Notes: generated by a model not told the origin, from the sequence alone. A stretch of 64,000 bases of DNA from Loxodes magnus (GCA_946699065.1 CAMPDV010000117.1:620001-684000); one strand, 5' to 3'. Counted from the first letter of the stretch, positions 50,708-62,941 are shown. A program made the numbers and translations.

Positions 50708-51530
50708 TTAATATGATATAATTAGTAATTTAAAGGAAATGAATGCAATTAATTAAATAATTGTACTTAGTTGATAAATGTAACTTTATAGCTTTAATAT
50801 ACTTTACCATGGTGAGCTTTAATTAGTCTTGATTATATTTTTATATTTGTAAACTTATAAATAAAAACTAAATTCAAAATATTTTACTTTTTTTTCTCAT
50901 TAAATCATTTATCCTCTCAGGGATTTTCACCCTCTCTATCCACAACAGAGTTCATTTCTGAAAGATTAATAAAATATTCAGACATTCAATTTTTACGGGC
51001 TTCGTAACTCACAATTCCTTGAATTTCTTGAAGCTTTCTTCTTTATCATTATCCTTCATTATAAATGGATTAAATCTCTTCTAAAATAAAAAGAAAAACA
51101 ACATTAACCATGAATTACGAAAAGGAAATGTAATAACTAAGTTAGGATTATAAACCCTATAATCTTAAGTTTTAAATTAAACCAAAAACATAGGACTAGG
51201 GTATAAACTAGCTGAATATGTAATAAGAAAATTAATAACTAAAAAAGGAAATTAGCAGTATATCGGAAACGTAAGAGCTAAATTTTCAACTAAAGTAAAT
51301 ATAAGATAGACTCAACTAGTTTACCTTGTCTTAATAATTAATAATCTAGAAAAACTAAAACAATTGAGAACCTATGAAAATATTGAGAAAGATTAAAACT
51401 TGGATACTCTATAAGTAGAGAAATATAAGCTAGCTCTGTAATAGGAAAGGATATTCAATAAGGAAATGCTAACAGTTTAGATCAAATTAAGAAAAAAAAC
51501 TTTGAGTCAAACATATTATATATATTTTTT
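50708..51530. other. AT-rich spacer, no gene recognised
   Basis: Nothing supported. Confidence 0.4.
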
Positions 51531-52040
51531 TAAAACCGCCATAGTTGTTCGAAGGTGAACAATAAGGTCATCTTCATCAGAGGTGGGGAATTTAAGTACC
51601 CATAATTGACACATGTCTTCCTCTGCTTTGGTTTGGCCTCGAGACATAAGATTCTTAGACCTTCAACACTGGCTTGGCTTAGTTTATTTTTAATTCTGGA
51701 ACGAAAAAGAAATAATATTGCGAGTTTCATCAGAGGTGGGGAATTTAAGTACCCATAATTGACACATGTCGTCCTCTGCTTTGGTGACGCAATGAGACAC
51801 AATCCTGCCATGTCCTTGGACCTTCAGCAAGTATTAAAGATTACGAGTATTCTAAAATTATATCAGTATTGAACATTTTTATCAGTACTGAATAATTATA
51901 CCAGTATTGAACAAGGTTTATCAGTATCTGATAATTTTATCAGTAAGAAACATTCTTGTCAGTATGAAACATTTTTTTAAAGAGCTGCGCACCAACGAGA
52001 GAGCTACGCGCTCTATAATCAAATTTATTTATTTATTAAG
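51531..52040 (+). mobile_element. SINE-like retroposon, family 2, internal dimer (copy F)
   Basis: Contains two nearly identical ~62-bp units (about 51568-51630 and 51724-51786) starting TCATCAGAGGTGGGGAATTT and ending CCTCTGCTTTGG. Single matching units are in copies H and J. CTGCCATGTCCTTGG, a run of degenerate TATCAGTATTGAACA units and a final GAGCTGCGCACCAACGAGAG hairpin with TTTATTTATTTATT follow. The 3' end is nearly that of the LINE at 62.66 kb. Confidence 0.7.
51868..51975 (+). repeat. Degenerate ~18-bp tandem repeat inside copy F
   Basis: Six variants of ATCAGTATTGAACAnTTT follow one another just before the terminal hairpin. Copy J carries a single unit at the same place. Confidence 0.65.
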
Positions 52041-52074
52041 GAATGGAATTATATTAATCAATAGCGGAAGAAAA

Positions 52075-52990
52075 TGATTGAATAGTGAGGAAAATATTAA
52101 AAGGAGCTACAGGACGTATAGAACAAGAAGAGCAAAAAAGTAATGATCTTCAGAATAAAGATGAAGACAAGGAAAAGAAGAGCAAAAATGTAGGAGAAAC
52201 TTCGCAGGAAACAGAAATTTGATATTAATAAATACATTTGAAATTAAAGTTATTAACCTAATAATTGTAGAGCCACTATAATAAATTTTTATTATTATTA
52301 TATTAAAAAAAGATTCTTGCATTAAGTCTCTTCTAAACAGAATCCATACCAATCAAATTACGATTAGTAAAATATACTCTAAGAACTCAAAGTTATGCAA
52401 TAGAAGAATTTTAAACTTTTAAGAAACTTACAAGAACTGGAAGGAAAAATCGAATACCTGTGTCTAATACATAAATACTAAAAAATTCCCATTCAGTCAG
52501 TCTGAGAATTGAGCAAATAGAATCAAAATTCTATCAATTAGCGGAGATTACTGAAGCTTATTTCTAAAAATACTACAACAAATGACCTCATAAATGTGAA
52601 TCTTCAACCAGCAAAAATTCAGATAGTAAAGAATAGAAAGTAATGGAATTGCAGTAAATATGATCACATTTTAAGATAATACTAAAAATTCTAATAAAAA
52701 TAAAAACTTGAAAGCTTTAAGTTATGGAGAACCATAAGTAATCTATAGTGCTCTCCAGAAGGTTTAGTATACAGAAAAAAGATGTACATAGGGAATGAAA
52801 TCTTGAAGACATCATATTTGTTTAATAAAGAAGAAATTTAAATATAATTAGAATCGAATTCGATTGAAGCAAGATACCTTTTATTAAAAAAGGGTTACGA
52901 AGTACTGGAAGATATGTATTTAAGAATATAAATGGAATAATATTTAACACAATTTTAAACTTTAAAACAGTGATAAGCCTTATTTTTAGG
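52075..52990 (+). pseudogene. Decayed ORF1 relic with knuckle tail
   Basis: In one frame near 52.65-52.80 kb it reads WNCSKYDHILRQYQ and then QCSPEGLVYRKKM. These align with CYFCGSYRHLYRKC and YCSAEGNIYKKR of the intact ORF1 at 48 kb in the same order and spacing. The first and last knuckle Cys are lost. Upstream sequence is basic and broken. It begins just downstream of copy F. Confidence 0.55.
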
Positions 52991-53025
52991 TAGAATCGCT
53001 ATATCTCAATATTATTATATAAAAA

Positions 53026-53700
53026 TGGTACCTAAGAAATGGTTCTCTTTTGGCTCATTTATTAAAAACAAGAAGAATAATCTAACCTATCAGAATAAGT
53101 ACCTTAGCAAGTTTAAGAAAATTAGTCTAAAGAAGTTTACGCATAATAAATGTAGCAACGAATAACTAATATGTAATAAGAATTAAAATAGCAAAGATAA
53201 AGGATAAAAAAATTAGAAAAATTGATTGAATAACTACATCTATTATTCCCATCCATAGAAGAAGCATTCGGTAAAATTTAATCGTAAATAGCAATTAAAT
53301 TGGAATAGATAAATAATTTAATTAGGTTCCTCAAATGCTTTAATTCCAATTTTCTTAATTTTAGTATAAAATAAAACAACTTTAAGAAAGGTAAGAATAT
53401 TAGCAAGCAGAAATTTAAAAATCATAAGATTAGTAATCAAGCATTCCAATGAAAATTTAATCTGAATAATAATAATAAGATTTAAATAAGATTAATTTCT
53501 ATCCTAGAAAGACGGAGCTATATAGAAGAACTGTGCTGAAAAAAATTTAAATCGAAAGAATTAATAAGAAATAAATATTAGACGAACTTTTCTGCTTTTT
53601 ACCAACAAGGAAAATATTAATATATAGGAAGAAGTTTTATAACTCAAGAATATAAGAATAGAGAAGCAATTGAGCCAGAAGGACAAATGGATCTTGGGGA
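53026..53700 (+). pseudogene. Decayed ORF1 relic, N-terminal and coiled-coil part
   Basis: ATG at 53026 opens MVPKKWFSFGSF, comparable to the ORF1 start. After a frame change the reading QQELKQQRQRIKKLEKLIEQ matches the coiled-coil segment of the 48-kb ORF1 in character and position. Frame changes and a lost knuckle show it is dead. Confidence 0.5.
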
Positions 53701-53760
53701 AGATAAAGATGGCTGACTAACGAAGTCCTACACAATCACTTAGTTTGGGAGAGAGCAGCA

Positions 53761-54375
53761 TCAAATTAAAATTAGCTGTGAAGTTCTCTTCTTAGATTGT
53801 AAACTTATTTTTATCCTTTTTTATATTATATTATTGTTAATTCTCTTCACGTTTAATTAGACATATTTCTCTCTCAATTTTTGAATTTTAACTCTTTATT
53901 AGGTATTGGAAGTAATAGTACTGTTTCCTAAAATGTCTGATTAGTATAAAATCGACTAAATTTCATTCTTCTTTGTTTCTTCAAAGTCCGTTTAATGCAT
54001 TGATTTCCTTAGGTGTTTCATTATGCTTTAGTATTATACCAGGCTCAATTTTTAAGAACATTCTGCAGACTTAGATTTCATTGATAATGTTTAGTTTTTA
54101 TTTGTAAATAAAGCTTTCATATAGCTTTGACAATTAATTAATCTGTCTTATCTGTTTAAACTTTTATCCAAAATTAATTTATTTGACTGTTTTGATTTTT
54201 GAATGTCTTGCTTATGCAAAGCTTTAATAAATTGCTCTTGAATTGTAAGTTCTTCGTTTCTGTGTTAAATAATAACTTTCTATTTTCTGGTTTCTTATAG
54301 TTGCTTTAATTTGAGAAGTTATAATTGAGATTCTGGTATTAATTTGATTTTGCATGATTTGGTTCTAAAATTGAA
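53761..54375 (-). CDS. Unidentified Ser/Lys/Gln-rich protein (5' end uncertain)
   Basis: A TGA-free minus frame of about 205 codons ending in TGA at 53761-53763. Its composition is coherent (Ser, Lys, Gln, Asn) with helical stretches such as LKQLQETRKQKV. No Met lies at a convincing 5' position; upstream coding may continue through a short intron not identified. A Met in another frame (~54350) would need a frame change. No family recognised. It lies tail-to-tail with the ORF1 relic to its left. Confidence 0.4.
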
Positions 54376-54399
54376 ATGGGCGATTATTTAAATTTGTGG

Positions 54400-55231
54400 A
54401 AGGAAATAAAAAATAGGAAAGAATAATTGATTAGCTAAGACTAATATAATTTATAGTGATTAAAGATTAAATAGCTTTAAATAAAGTATAGTTAGTAATT
54501 TTTAGAGCAATGCTATTTTTGATTATTTAAATTAAAAAATACTAAAGATAATTACTTGGATGTATACTACGATTTTCATAAAATTAGGATACCTTAACTA
54601 AAATTTTCTAACTGATTTATTTAAATCTCCTTATATTTATAATGTCTTTGTGTGCTTTAATATGAAAGCATAATAATATATTAATTTATTAGTATGTGTA
54701 ACTAGTTATAATCTTTTATGCTATATTAGTTAAAAGCCTTTATATGACATTAATAATTATAATAAATCTTAGTTTACGCTTTTAAATCTAAAATTATTAC
54801 TTCAATAAGTCGCTCATCGCCAATTTTGCTTTATTCCTTCTATGTTGGAAGACATTATTTGATTCCTATTTAAGCTAACTAGAATACTTTGCTTAAATCA
54901 GAATAGTTCAATTATATAGATGGAAATAGAATTATGCCATACCTAATAAAGACAGTTATGAAGGTATTAGATAAAAGCTTCTTTAGTTAAGGGATTAATT
55001 TAATAATAACCAAATAAGAAATTAATTTAAATAATATTTGTTTCTATAAGCATTTTGATATTACATCAATCATAATCTTAATACTACCTAGTATTTAATA
55101 CTATTGCTTCTAATACTAAGTGTAGTTAAACAAATAGAGAGTCTATTTTCCTAAGAAAAGAAGCTTCTATTAAGTTCTTAGTAAAGTAATTTAATCAAAC
55201 TTATTAAATCAACTCACTAATTATTAAAATA
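54400..55231. other. AT-rich spacer, no gene recognised
   Basis: Nothing supported. Confidence 0.4.
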
Positions 55232-55991
55232 ATGGACACAAAGTTAATTCAGGACTTAGAACTGGATTTCACCTAGGAAATAAGATAAGTCGTAATAATC
55301 CAATTCAACTAATTACTTCTAAGAAACAAACTTATACATCTCAAATCCTAATCTATAGTGAGAAATCTTAATAAATCTAACTTGCATTAAGAAACTTTCT
55401 TGAGTTAAACCAAAAATAGACCAATAATGTTAACTAGCAGCAATATCCAACTATTTTAAACGCTGTAATAAATAAAAAAGAGTACATTAAATTGAGAAAG
55501 ACATTATCTCAGCAAAATTAAGATTCTTAATACAAATTTATGATCCAGGAAAGGAATCTCCAAACATTTTTAAATAAGACCTAAAAATTCAAATTAATAG
55601 ACAATAAATTAAAAAGGAAACTAATAAATAGATTGATGAAAAGATACAAAACTAATTTGCATTTTTTCGTAAAATCAATTATTTAGTGTATAAGTTAAAA
55701 AAGAAATAGAGAAAAATCATTAAATTAAAAACTAAGACAAGAATATGCAAGTTTGCTACATTCATAAACAAAAATTATTTATACAGACAACGCAAGAAAT
55801 TTCAAGAATTTCAGAGAAATAATTAAATCAAAATAAAGAAATATAAGATTTAAAAATAACTAGACTTCAAAATATAATCAATAAAGATTAGGACCAGATT
55901 TAAAATCTTTATTATAATAAAAAAATAATTTATACAATAAAAAAGAATGATACTCATTATAAGTATTAGAAAGATAAATAAAAACGCATGA
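55232..55991 (+). CDS. Unidentified spliced gene, 247 aa
   Basis: Exon 1 is 55232-55403 and exon 2 is 55420-55991, joined across a 16-nt GT-AG intron. The spliced frame is 248 codons including a TGA stop, with no internal TGA. Without splicing the two good frames are out of register by one. The N-terminal part is mixed and helical (DLELDFTQEIRQVV), the centre has YFKRCNKQKRV and IYDPGKESPNIF, and the C-terminal half is very Lys/Gln/Ile-rich. No domain recognised. The gene converges on the next one: stops are separated by 48 bases, a tight arrangement supporting both calls. Confidence 0.6.
55404..55419 (+). other. 16-nt intron
   Basis: GTTAAACCAAAAATAG; removing it joins two open frames with preserved phase. 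Same length and boundaries as the Dcc1 intron. Confidence 0.7.
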
Positions 55992-56039
55992 GATAGCGAA
56001 TATGAAAGATTGTAGGCATAATATTAAATATAAACTTTT

Positions 56040-57122
56040 TCATTATCCACCAGAATAAATTTTTATAGTAAAATATAAAAAATAGAAATATCTCAAAAAT
56101 CTTAAACTTATTTATCTTTATTAATTAATAAAGTGCATTATTTGCTAAAACTTAGGCAAAATCTCATTGATTAATTACATTGTTTTTAAAATACTAGTTT
56201 TTTGTATATCCTTATAATGCAAATTAAATAAAATCATTAAAATAACTATTCTTCCTTCGTTAAATTGAAATTTTAAACGTATAAATTCTTCTTTCCTGCA
56301 TGTTCTATTTTTCATTGTATTTTTTTGAAAGATTTTTTATCTGAGTTGAGAATTTGCTTTTTCTTTCAAATTTTCTTGCTTCCCGATGGACGAATTTCTT
56401 CACTCTTTACTTCAATTCCTAACAGTTAATATTTCTCCAGAAATTCCTTCTTATTTAATTCTATTGAGGGAATTTCCATTACAAACTTCAAGTGTTTTTG
56501 TAGATGTAGCATTTTTTACTTGTTCCAGGAAATGTCTTTACTTGTTTCTCTATTTTCATGAAAATTCCTTATAAAGACTTCACCAAATTTTCTTATATTA
56601 ATTGGAGTCTTGAATCTAATTTTATTCAATTTTCTCGTCTTCTCCCTCATTTTTTAAATACCATTCTCTAATCATGTCATTTGTTCATAGACTCCGACTA
56701 TATTTCTTCGGTCTACCATATGAATTTATCATAATTTTCATGCTTTATCAGGTCCTAAATTTATTCAAATATTTCTTCTTTCTATGAGTTTAATTAACCT
56801 TTGAGCTTTTTATCTTTTAAATAATTTAATATAATAGCTGCGTCATTTATTAAGAGTCCATTTATTATATTTAGAAATCATCTAGATCAAAGATATCAGA
56901 ATCTGCTATGAATCTCCGTACTTCTTCGCTTATTTTTTATTTTCTTGTTTCAATGATTCAATTGAAAGCTCTCTTTTTCAGTTATAAATAGCGAACTGAG
57001 AGTTTGCTCTACCTTTCTGTTAGAAGTTTTTTTCTTATCTTTTCTTATCCTTTGATGTAAGAGAGTTGCTTTATTTTAATTTTATGATTTTATATTTTTC
57101 TTAAGTTCTTCCATTTTATCAT
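56040..57122 (-). CDS. Unidentified spliced gene with seven in-frame TGA
   Basis: Three exons: 57122-56799 (108 codons), 56781-56584 (66 codons) and 56567-56040 (176 codons). The introns are 17 nt (56782-56798) and 16 nt (56568-56583), both GT-AG, and all exons are multiples of three. The joined frame is 349 residues if seven TGA = Trp, ending in TGA. Coherent blocks run across both junctions: KISEEVRRFIADSDIFDLDD, QTEEIQSESMNK and VKNATSTKTLEVCNG. The last ~70 residues are low-complexity and might be 3' UTR. The frame is also open for ~35 codons upstream of the chosen Met. The protein looks helical and charged; no family recognised. Confidence 0.6.
56568..56583 (-). other. 16-nt intron
   Basis: GTGAAGTCTTTATAAG on the minus strand; removal links LIQENL to EFSWKQRNK in one frame. 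Confidence 0.6.
56782..56798 (-). other. 17-nt intron
   Basis: GTTAATTAAACTCATAG on the minus strand; removal links IKSSK to KEEIFEQIQD in one frame. Confidence 0.6.
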
Positions 57123-58535
57123 GTTGCTATGACTAAATTTATTAAGAAGAGTGTTAATTTGAAGAGGAAGTGGCAAGAGAAAACGTTTCTGATTTGATTT
57201 CCTGCTCTTAGGAGGTGATAGCCTTGGTAAGCCAGCAATTTTATAATTTGCTTATATAAATTATATAAATTATTCTTTTTTATCTTTAAAAGTTAATATA
57301 AATTATATGTAATTAGCTAATTAGATTATTTGCATTAGATAGATTCTTCTTTTAAATTTTAAATTTTTTAATTGTAAGTATTCTTTAAAATATGAAATAA
57401 TAGCTTTATATAGCTTATAATTAAAGAAACTAGTGTGATATAATAAAATAAAATTTACTTCAAGAGTTATTCAGATTTCCTTATCCTTTTTATAGGAAAT
57501 TAAAGTTTCTTCCATTAAATATTCCTTCTTCTATTCTGACTACTTGCTTTAAAAAGTGAATATTTAAGGTTTTTATTTTATCCTTTTCTTTTTATAATTT
57601 TACTTTTCTCTCACTAAATGATTAGTAACTAGGAAGGAGTTAGCAGGCTCATTGCAAGAATTTGCCTTGTTACTTAATTGTTAAGTTTCATTTGACTCTT
57701 ATTTAGTCCCTTTAAACTTATTCTTAGTTATTTTTCCATAAATTAAAATAAATTTATCAAACTAAGGTAAAGAAATGTATTCTAATAAAGGCTAGTAGGG
57801 ATTTATTTGGTTTAGTTGATTTGCAAGTTAAATGTCATATTCCTTAGATATTAAGTTAGAATTATTTGCTTACATTTCTTTAAGATTTAAAGTAGATTCT
57901 TAAATTAGACTTTCTACAAAATCTATTCTTCCATTTTACGTAAAAAAACTCTAACTTTCAGATTCTATTTAGTTAGAAATCTATATCTAGCGATTTATTT
58001 TATAAAACTAGGAAATTAACTAAGCAAGCACCTAAAAATCATATATATCAGCAAGATTTTCTTTACCTATTGGAAAAGCAAACTAATACTATTTATATAT
58101 TTACTCTATAACAAATATCAAAGTAACAACTTATAAATTTCCCATTTTAAGGTTGTAAACGAAGATTAATAAATTTTAATCATCTTACTAAAGGTCTTAG
58201 CAGAGTCTATGAATAGCAATCCTCGTAGAGTAGTCAAGTTAGAACCTAAATTCTTCCATTTGTATTTTTTATTTTGAACGCATATAAAATCGTATGATAT
58301 TAATAAATTTCATCCATAATAAAATTGATAAGGCTATATTCTAAAATATATTAAAATAAATTTATGAAGTAAACTGAAATTATAATAAGTTTATTAAACT
58401 AATCCCTCTAAAACTTATTATCATATTTTAATAAATACCAGAATCTATTTTATTAAACTGGCCTATTAAATAATGATTGATATGATAAATTACAAAAATA
58501 TATATCATAATTCATATCAAAATCTTACACGGCTA
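57123..58535. other. AT-rich spacer, no gene recognised
   Basis: The first ~110 bases may be 5' coding or leader of the preceding gene. Otherwise nothing supported. Confidence 0.4.
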
Positions 58536-58539
58536 CAAG

Positions 58540-59290
58540 AAAGCAGGAGTTAACAACATCTTAGAGAAATTAGCACAGGAAAAAAATTCCAAAAAGATTG
58601 AAAGCTAAATCGAGAGTTTTACTTCTAAAGAAAAACCTAGGAAATAAGTTAAAAATATTATGCACTCGGTAAGACTCGATTACCCCAGAACAATAAATAT
58701 AATAAATATGCTATGATTAGATGATAAAAGTGTTGATGGACCTCCAAGAAGAGGTCTGAAGAAAGATAATAAGAATCAGATGGAAAAACTTGAAATAAAA
58801 TCCTGATTCATGACCAAAGAAAAGAGTTCTTAATGCCTTCTAAAATATTTCATAATTCCAGAACAATTAATTATAGAACTAGCAATAGGAACAGAAAGAA
58901 CTGAACATTAAGATAGAAAAAAGCCAACAAAATTGCAGTGCTAAATGGAACTAAGAGAATAAAGGAATGATTCAATGATAATCGAATGAGAAAAAAGCTC
59001 AAGCTATAAGACTAAACGAAAACTAAAAGATGCTATTACTGTTCCTCTTGTTCGCATTTTTGGAAAATATGATAGAAATTTTACAACTTCAAACAAGAGT
59101 ATTGAAACTAATAAAAGAAGTTAGAGAACAAATATAAGAGAAAACATCAGCTATCACTTTAAATAAAAAGAGCAAGATTATATTCAAAATATTCGGAATA
59201 GTATGCAAGAAAAAAGATGCCAAGCATTATCTAGGCGAAAAAATACATCAAGGATCATATGTTTAGCAAGGAGAAGAAATGTAGAGACTT
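58540..59290 (+). pseudogene. Decayed ORF1 relic with damaged zinc knuckle
   Basis: Reads CYYCSSCSHFWKI in one frame near 59.03 kb, aligned with the ORF1 knuckle. Then comes TGA where the fourth Cys should be, and KQEY-TGA where the intact copy has REYW encoded with TGG. That second position supports TGA as Trp, while the first shows decay. It precedes the satellite and the RT relic on the same strand and may be ORF1 of the same LINE. Confidence 0.55.
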
Positions 59291-59862
59291 TAAAACTTTT
59301 ATATTTAGCCCTTAGAGCAATATAGAGGCTGAAATACATCGAAGAACAGGAAAGATTTAATTTTATCTTATATTGTCATAAATTTCCAAAAGCAAAAAAG
59401 ATTTAAATCTGTGTATAAAATTGTATCTTTAAAAGAGTTTGAATTAGTTCTAATAAGTAATTCTTATAAGATTTGCTTTATTTGTATTATTTGTGAATAT
59501 ATTAATATAATTTGATCTAGACAGATAAAATTTGATAATTAGAAGATAAAGAAAATATTTAGTAAAATAACTTAGCATAAATATAATTCCTAAGCTAAGC
59601 AATTTATTTAGCTAAGTGATTTCTTCATTATAAATACTAAGTTTTTCTGATGGATTATTACTTAGGAATGTAATCTTTTACTATTTCTCATTATTTTCCT
59701 TAGTTATTTTGATAACTTGAATAAATAGATTTTTTAATTATTAAACTTAACGAATAAGATTGTTTAAAGCAAGTTATAAAATAAGCAGGAAAGCATAAGG
59801 AAAATGTAATATAAAATACATGAAGAAAAAATAAATAGAGCAGCTTATCTTAATACTTAATA
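59291..59862. other. AT-rich spacer before the satellite
   Basis: No feature seen. Confidence 0.4.
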
Positions 59863-60920
59863 TTAATTTCTTTAATTTCTTTAATTTCTTTAATTTCTTT
59901 AATTTCTTTAATTTCTTTAATTTCTTTAATTTCTTTAATTTCTTTAATTTCTTTAATTTCTTTAATTTCTTTAATTTCTTTAATTTCTTTAATTTCTTTA
60001 ATTTCTTTAATTTCTTTAATTTCTTTAATTTCTTTAATTTCTTTAATTTCTTTAATTTCTTTAATTTCTTTAATTTCTTTAATTTCTTTAATTTCTTTAA
60101 TTTCTTTAATTTCTTTAATTTCTTTAATTTCTTTAATTTCTTTAATTTCTTTAATTTCTTTAATTTCTTTAATTTCTTTAATTTCTTTAATTTCTTTAAT
60201 TTCTTTAATTTCTTTAATTTCTTTAATTTCTTTAATTTCTTTAATTTCTTTAATTTCTTTAATTTCTTTAATTTCTTTAATTTCTTTAATTTCTTTAATT
60301 TCTTTAATTTCTTTAATTTCTTTAATTTCTTTAATTTCTTTAATTTCTTTAATTTCTTTAATTTCTTTAATTTCTTTAATTTCTTTAATTTCTTTAATTT
60401 CTTTAATTTCTTTAATTTCTTTAATTTCTTTAATTTCTTTAATTTCTTTAATTTCTTTAATTTCTTTAATTTCTTTAATTTCTTTAATTTCTTTAATTTC
60501 TTTAATTTCTTTAATTTCTTTAATTTCTTTAATTTCTTTAATTTCTTTAATTTCTTTAATTTCTTTAATTTCTTTAATTTCTTTAATTTCTTTAATTTCT
60601 TTAATTTCTTTAATTTCTTTAATTTCTTTAATTTCTTTAATTTCTTTAATTTCTTTAATTTCTTTAATTTCTTTAATTTCTTTAATTTCTTTAATTTCTT
60701 TAATTTCTTTAATTTCTTTAATTTCTTTAATTTCTTTAATTTCTTTAATTTCTTTAATTTCTTTAATTTCTTTAATTTCTTTAATTTCTTTAATTTCTTT
60801 AATTTCTTTAATTTCTTTAATTTCTTTAATTTCTTTAATTTCTTTAATTTCTTTAATTTCTTTAATTTCTTTAATTTCTTTAATTTCTTTAATTTCTTTA
60901 ATTTCTTTAATTTCTTTAAT
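59863..60920. repeat. Perfect 9-bp satellite (TTAATTTCT)n
   Basis: About 117 uninterrupted copies of a 9-bp unit over ~1058 bp with no variant seen. The reverse complement is AGAAATTAA. It starts and ends within single units against unrelated AT-rich sequence. Such homogeneity indicates recent expansion or active homogenisation. Confidence 0.95.
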
Positions 60921-61019
60921 ATTAAAACTAATTAAAGAATATTGTCTAATATAATTATTCTGAAATAACCTGCTATTATTAGTTTATATTTTATTTAGCT
61001 GCTTTAACTTACAATTCAT

Positions 61020-62715
61020 ACTTTTAAAATAAATTAGCTAACTGTATTTAAGTTTATTAAAAAACGAAGAGGGATGAACATAAGAAATAAATGCAGGATG
61101 TTTTGCATATTCAGAAGACCTAGCTTTAATAAGTGAATGGGAATAATTAGAGGAAGTAATCGAAAATTTAACATAATGGGCAGAAAAATACAAACTGGAA
61201 ATTGCAGATTAAGCAAAATGAATGATATGAAAAGCAGCAAAAAATAGTAACTGAGAAAATATAGTCAATACTATTGAGGTGGGAAATTTAAGAATCGAAA
61301 GAGTAACGTCCTTTTAGTACCTAGGGCATATAATAGAAGAGACCATCAGCTTTGAAAAGCACATGGAGAACAGACTAGAAGCAGCATAAAAGATGTAAAC
61401 ATGAATACTGAGAAAAATAGCAATGAATAAGGGATTAACACCATATAATGCAGGAATAATGATAAAAACATTCGTAAGCTCAGTATTCAGCTATGGGACA
61501 GAAGTTATCCCATATTGTGAATAATTTGTAGGAAAATAAGTGATGTAACAATTAGAAATAATATAGAGAAGATCTTTACGAGCAATCATAGATGCCCCTT
61601 TCTAAGTGTAAAATGATTTGCTATAATACGAGTTACAGTTTATGAAATTTGAACATTACCTATGGCAGAAAACGCTGAGAATAAGAGGCAGACTAATAGA
61701 TAACAAAGGAAAAACAGTAGATGGATTAATGTTCGATCTAAGTAAAGAAGAGAACTTTATATTTGAATAATATTGCATGTCAATAAATTATAATTAAAAA
61801 TTGAGGACAAAGAAATATTTATAGATGATGGTAATAACAATTAAAAAGGGAAGAAAAATATTAATCGTGAAATTTGAGAATATAGAGTATATGTAGAAGA
61901 TAGAGAAAGAATGGAGTAAATGATAACAACTCTACAGTATAGAAAAACATGATTTGATGAATATGTAGTAGGACCACCCAACTACCTGAGATACAATAAA
62001 AATAGAAAGGAAGAAATATGCTACATATTTAGAATAAAAACGAGATGTAATGGGAGCCAGGATTGTTTAAAAGAAAGACACCTAGTTGCGACAAGCAAAT
62101 GCCCTTTCTGTAATGATGCAAGAGAAAACGAAAGGCATATCATAGAAAAATGCTCAGAATACAAAGAAGGAAGATAAATATGTATTTGAAATATAAGAGC
62201 AATAGGAGTAGAGAGATAAGGAATGGAACTATTTGTTATAATATGAGGTACAGCCAAATTCGAGAAATTCATTAGAACCTAAGAAGAGTAAAAAAGAGCT
62301 AAAACTGACTTGATAATAAAAGATTAAAAACATATTAGAAAAAAGAAAAAAAGGATACTTAGAAAAGAAAATTGAATGAAAAAAGAAATAGGAAAAGATT
62401 ATAGAGCAGGAAAAGTATAATTTTTATGAGTTTATAAAAGCTTGATTAAGAAGAAAAGTATTAGAAACGAAAATTAGCAAAGTATGTAAAAAAAATTAAG
62501 CTTGGAATAGAGATCTAATAAAGCTTAGATAGATAGAAGACAGAAGAACAAGAGATAATGAAGAAGAAAATGATTAAGATATGGAACTAATAAGAGAAGA
62601 ATTTCTATTACCTGAAGGCTTACTTGAAGAAATAGACATATATTGAGATATAGAAAGAGCTGCACAACAACGAGGTGCTACGCGCTCTATAATCAAATTT
62701 ATTTATTTATTTGTT
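61020..62715 (+). mobile_element. 3' part of a LINE (RT C-terminus, CCHC, 3' tail)
   Basis: Starts inside a reverse transcriptase. AYSEDLALIS carries a degraded Y-x-D-D at 61108-61119. Downstream come SFQYLGHIIEE and the thumb/connection region with SSVFSYGTEVIPY and RRSLRAIID. A C-terminal knuckle C-x2-C-x8-H-x4-C is encoded at 62100-62153 (CPFCNDARENERHIIEKC). One frame change lies between about 61.93 and 62.03 kb, and several TGA codons occur, some where Trp is plausible. The 3' end is a GAGCTGC...GCGCTC hairpin at ~62657-62690 followed by TTTATTTATTTAT. It is the only RT-bearing element here with the tail shared by the short retroposons. Confidence 0.8.
62655..62712 (+). promoter_or_regulatory. 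LINE 3' hairpin and TTTA tail, shared recognition end
   Basis: GAGCTGCACAACAACGAGG then TGCTACGCGCTC can fold with GAGC pairing to GCTC, followed by ATAATCAAATTTATTTATTT. Close matches end copies A, B, F and G; shape-equivalent hairpins end D, E, H and J. In LINE/SINE pairs such a 3' end is what the reverse transcriptase recognises; here that role is inferred. Confidence 0.65.
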
Positions 62716-62941
62716 TAACTAAATTCTCAAGTCTAGTAATCTAATAAATTCATTAATATAATTTATAATCTTAGAGTTTAAAACATTATATTACTTCAAA
62801 CTTTTTTCTTTAGGTATAGAACTTAAATAATTAATTTTAAAATAAACTAAATATTATAAATAAAGTCCAAATAGCAATATTATTTCATCAATGCTTTAAT
62901 TAAGCTTCAATTTCTCAACTAAAGGTATAAGAATTTTAAGC

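Noticed and set aside
51530-51811. Minus-strand 93-codon ORF with an internal duplication
   Set aside because: The duplication is the DNA dimer of a short retroposon; there is no codon bias or homologue.
59863-60920. Telomere or CRISPR-like array
   Set aside because: A 9-bp A/T unit with no spacers; internal, not C4A2/C4A4-like, and flanked by ordinary sequence on both sides.
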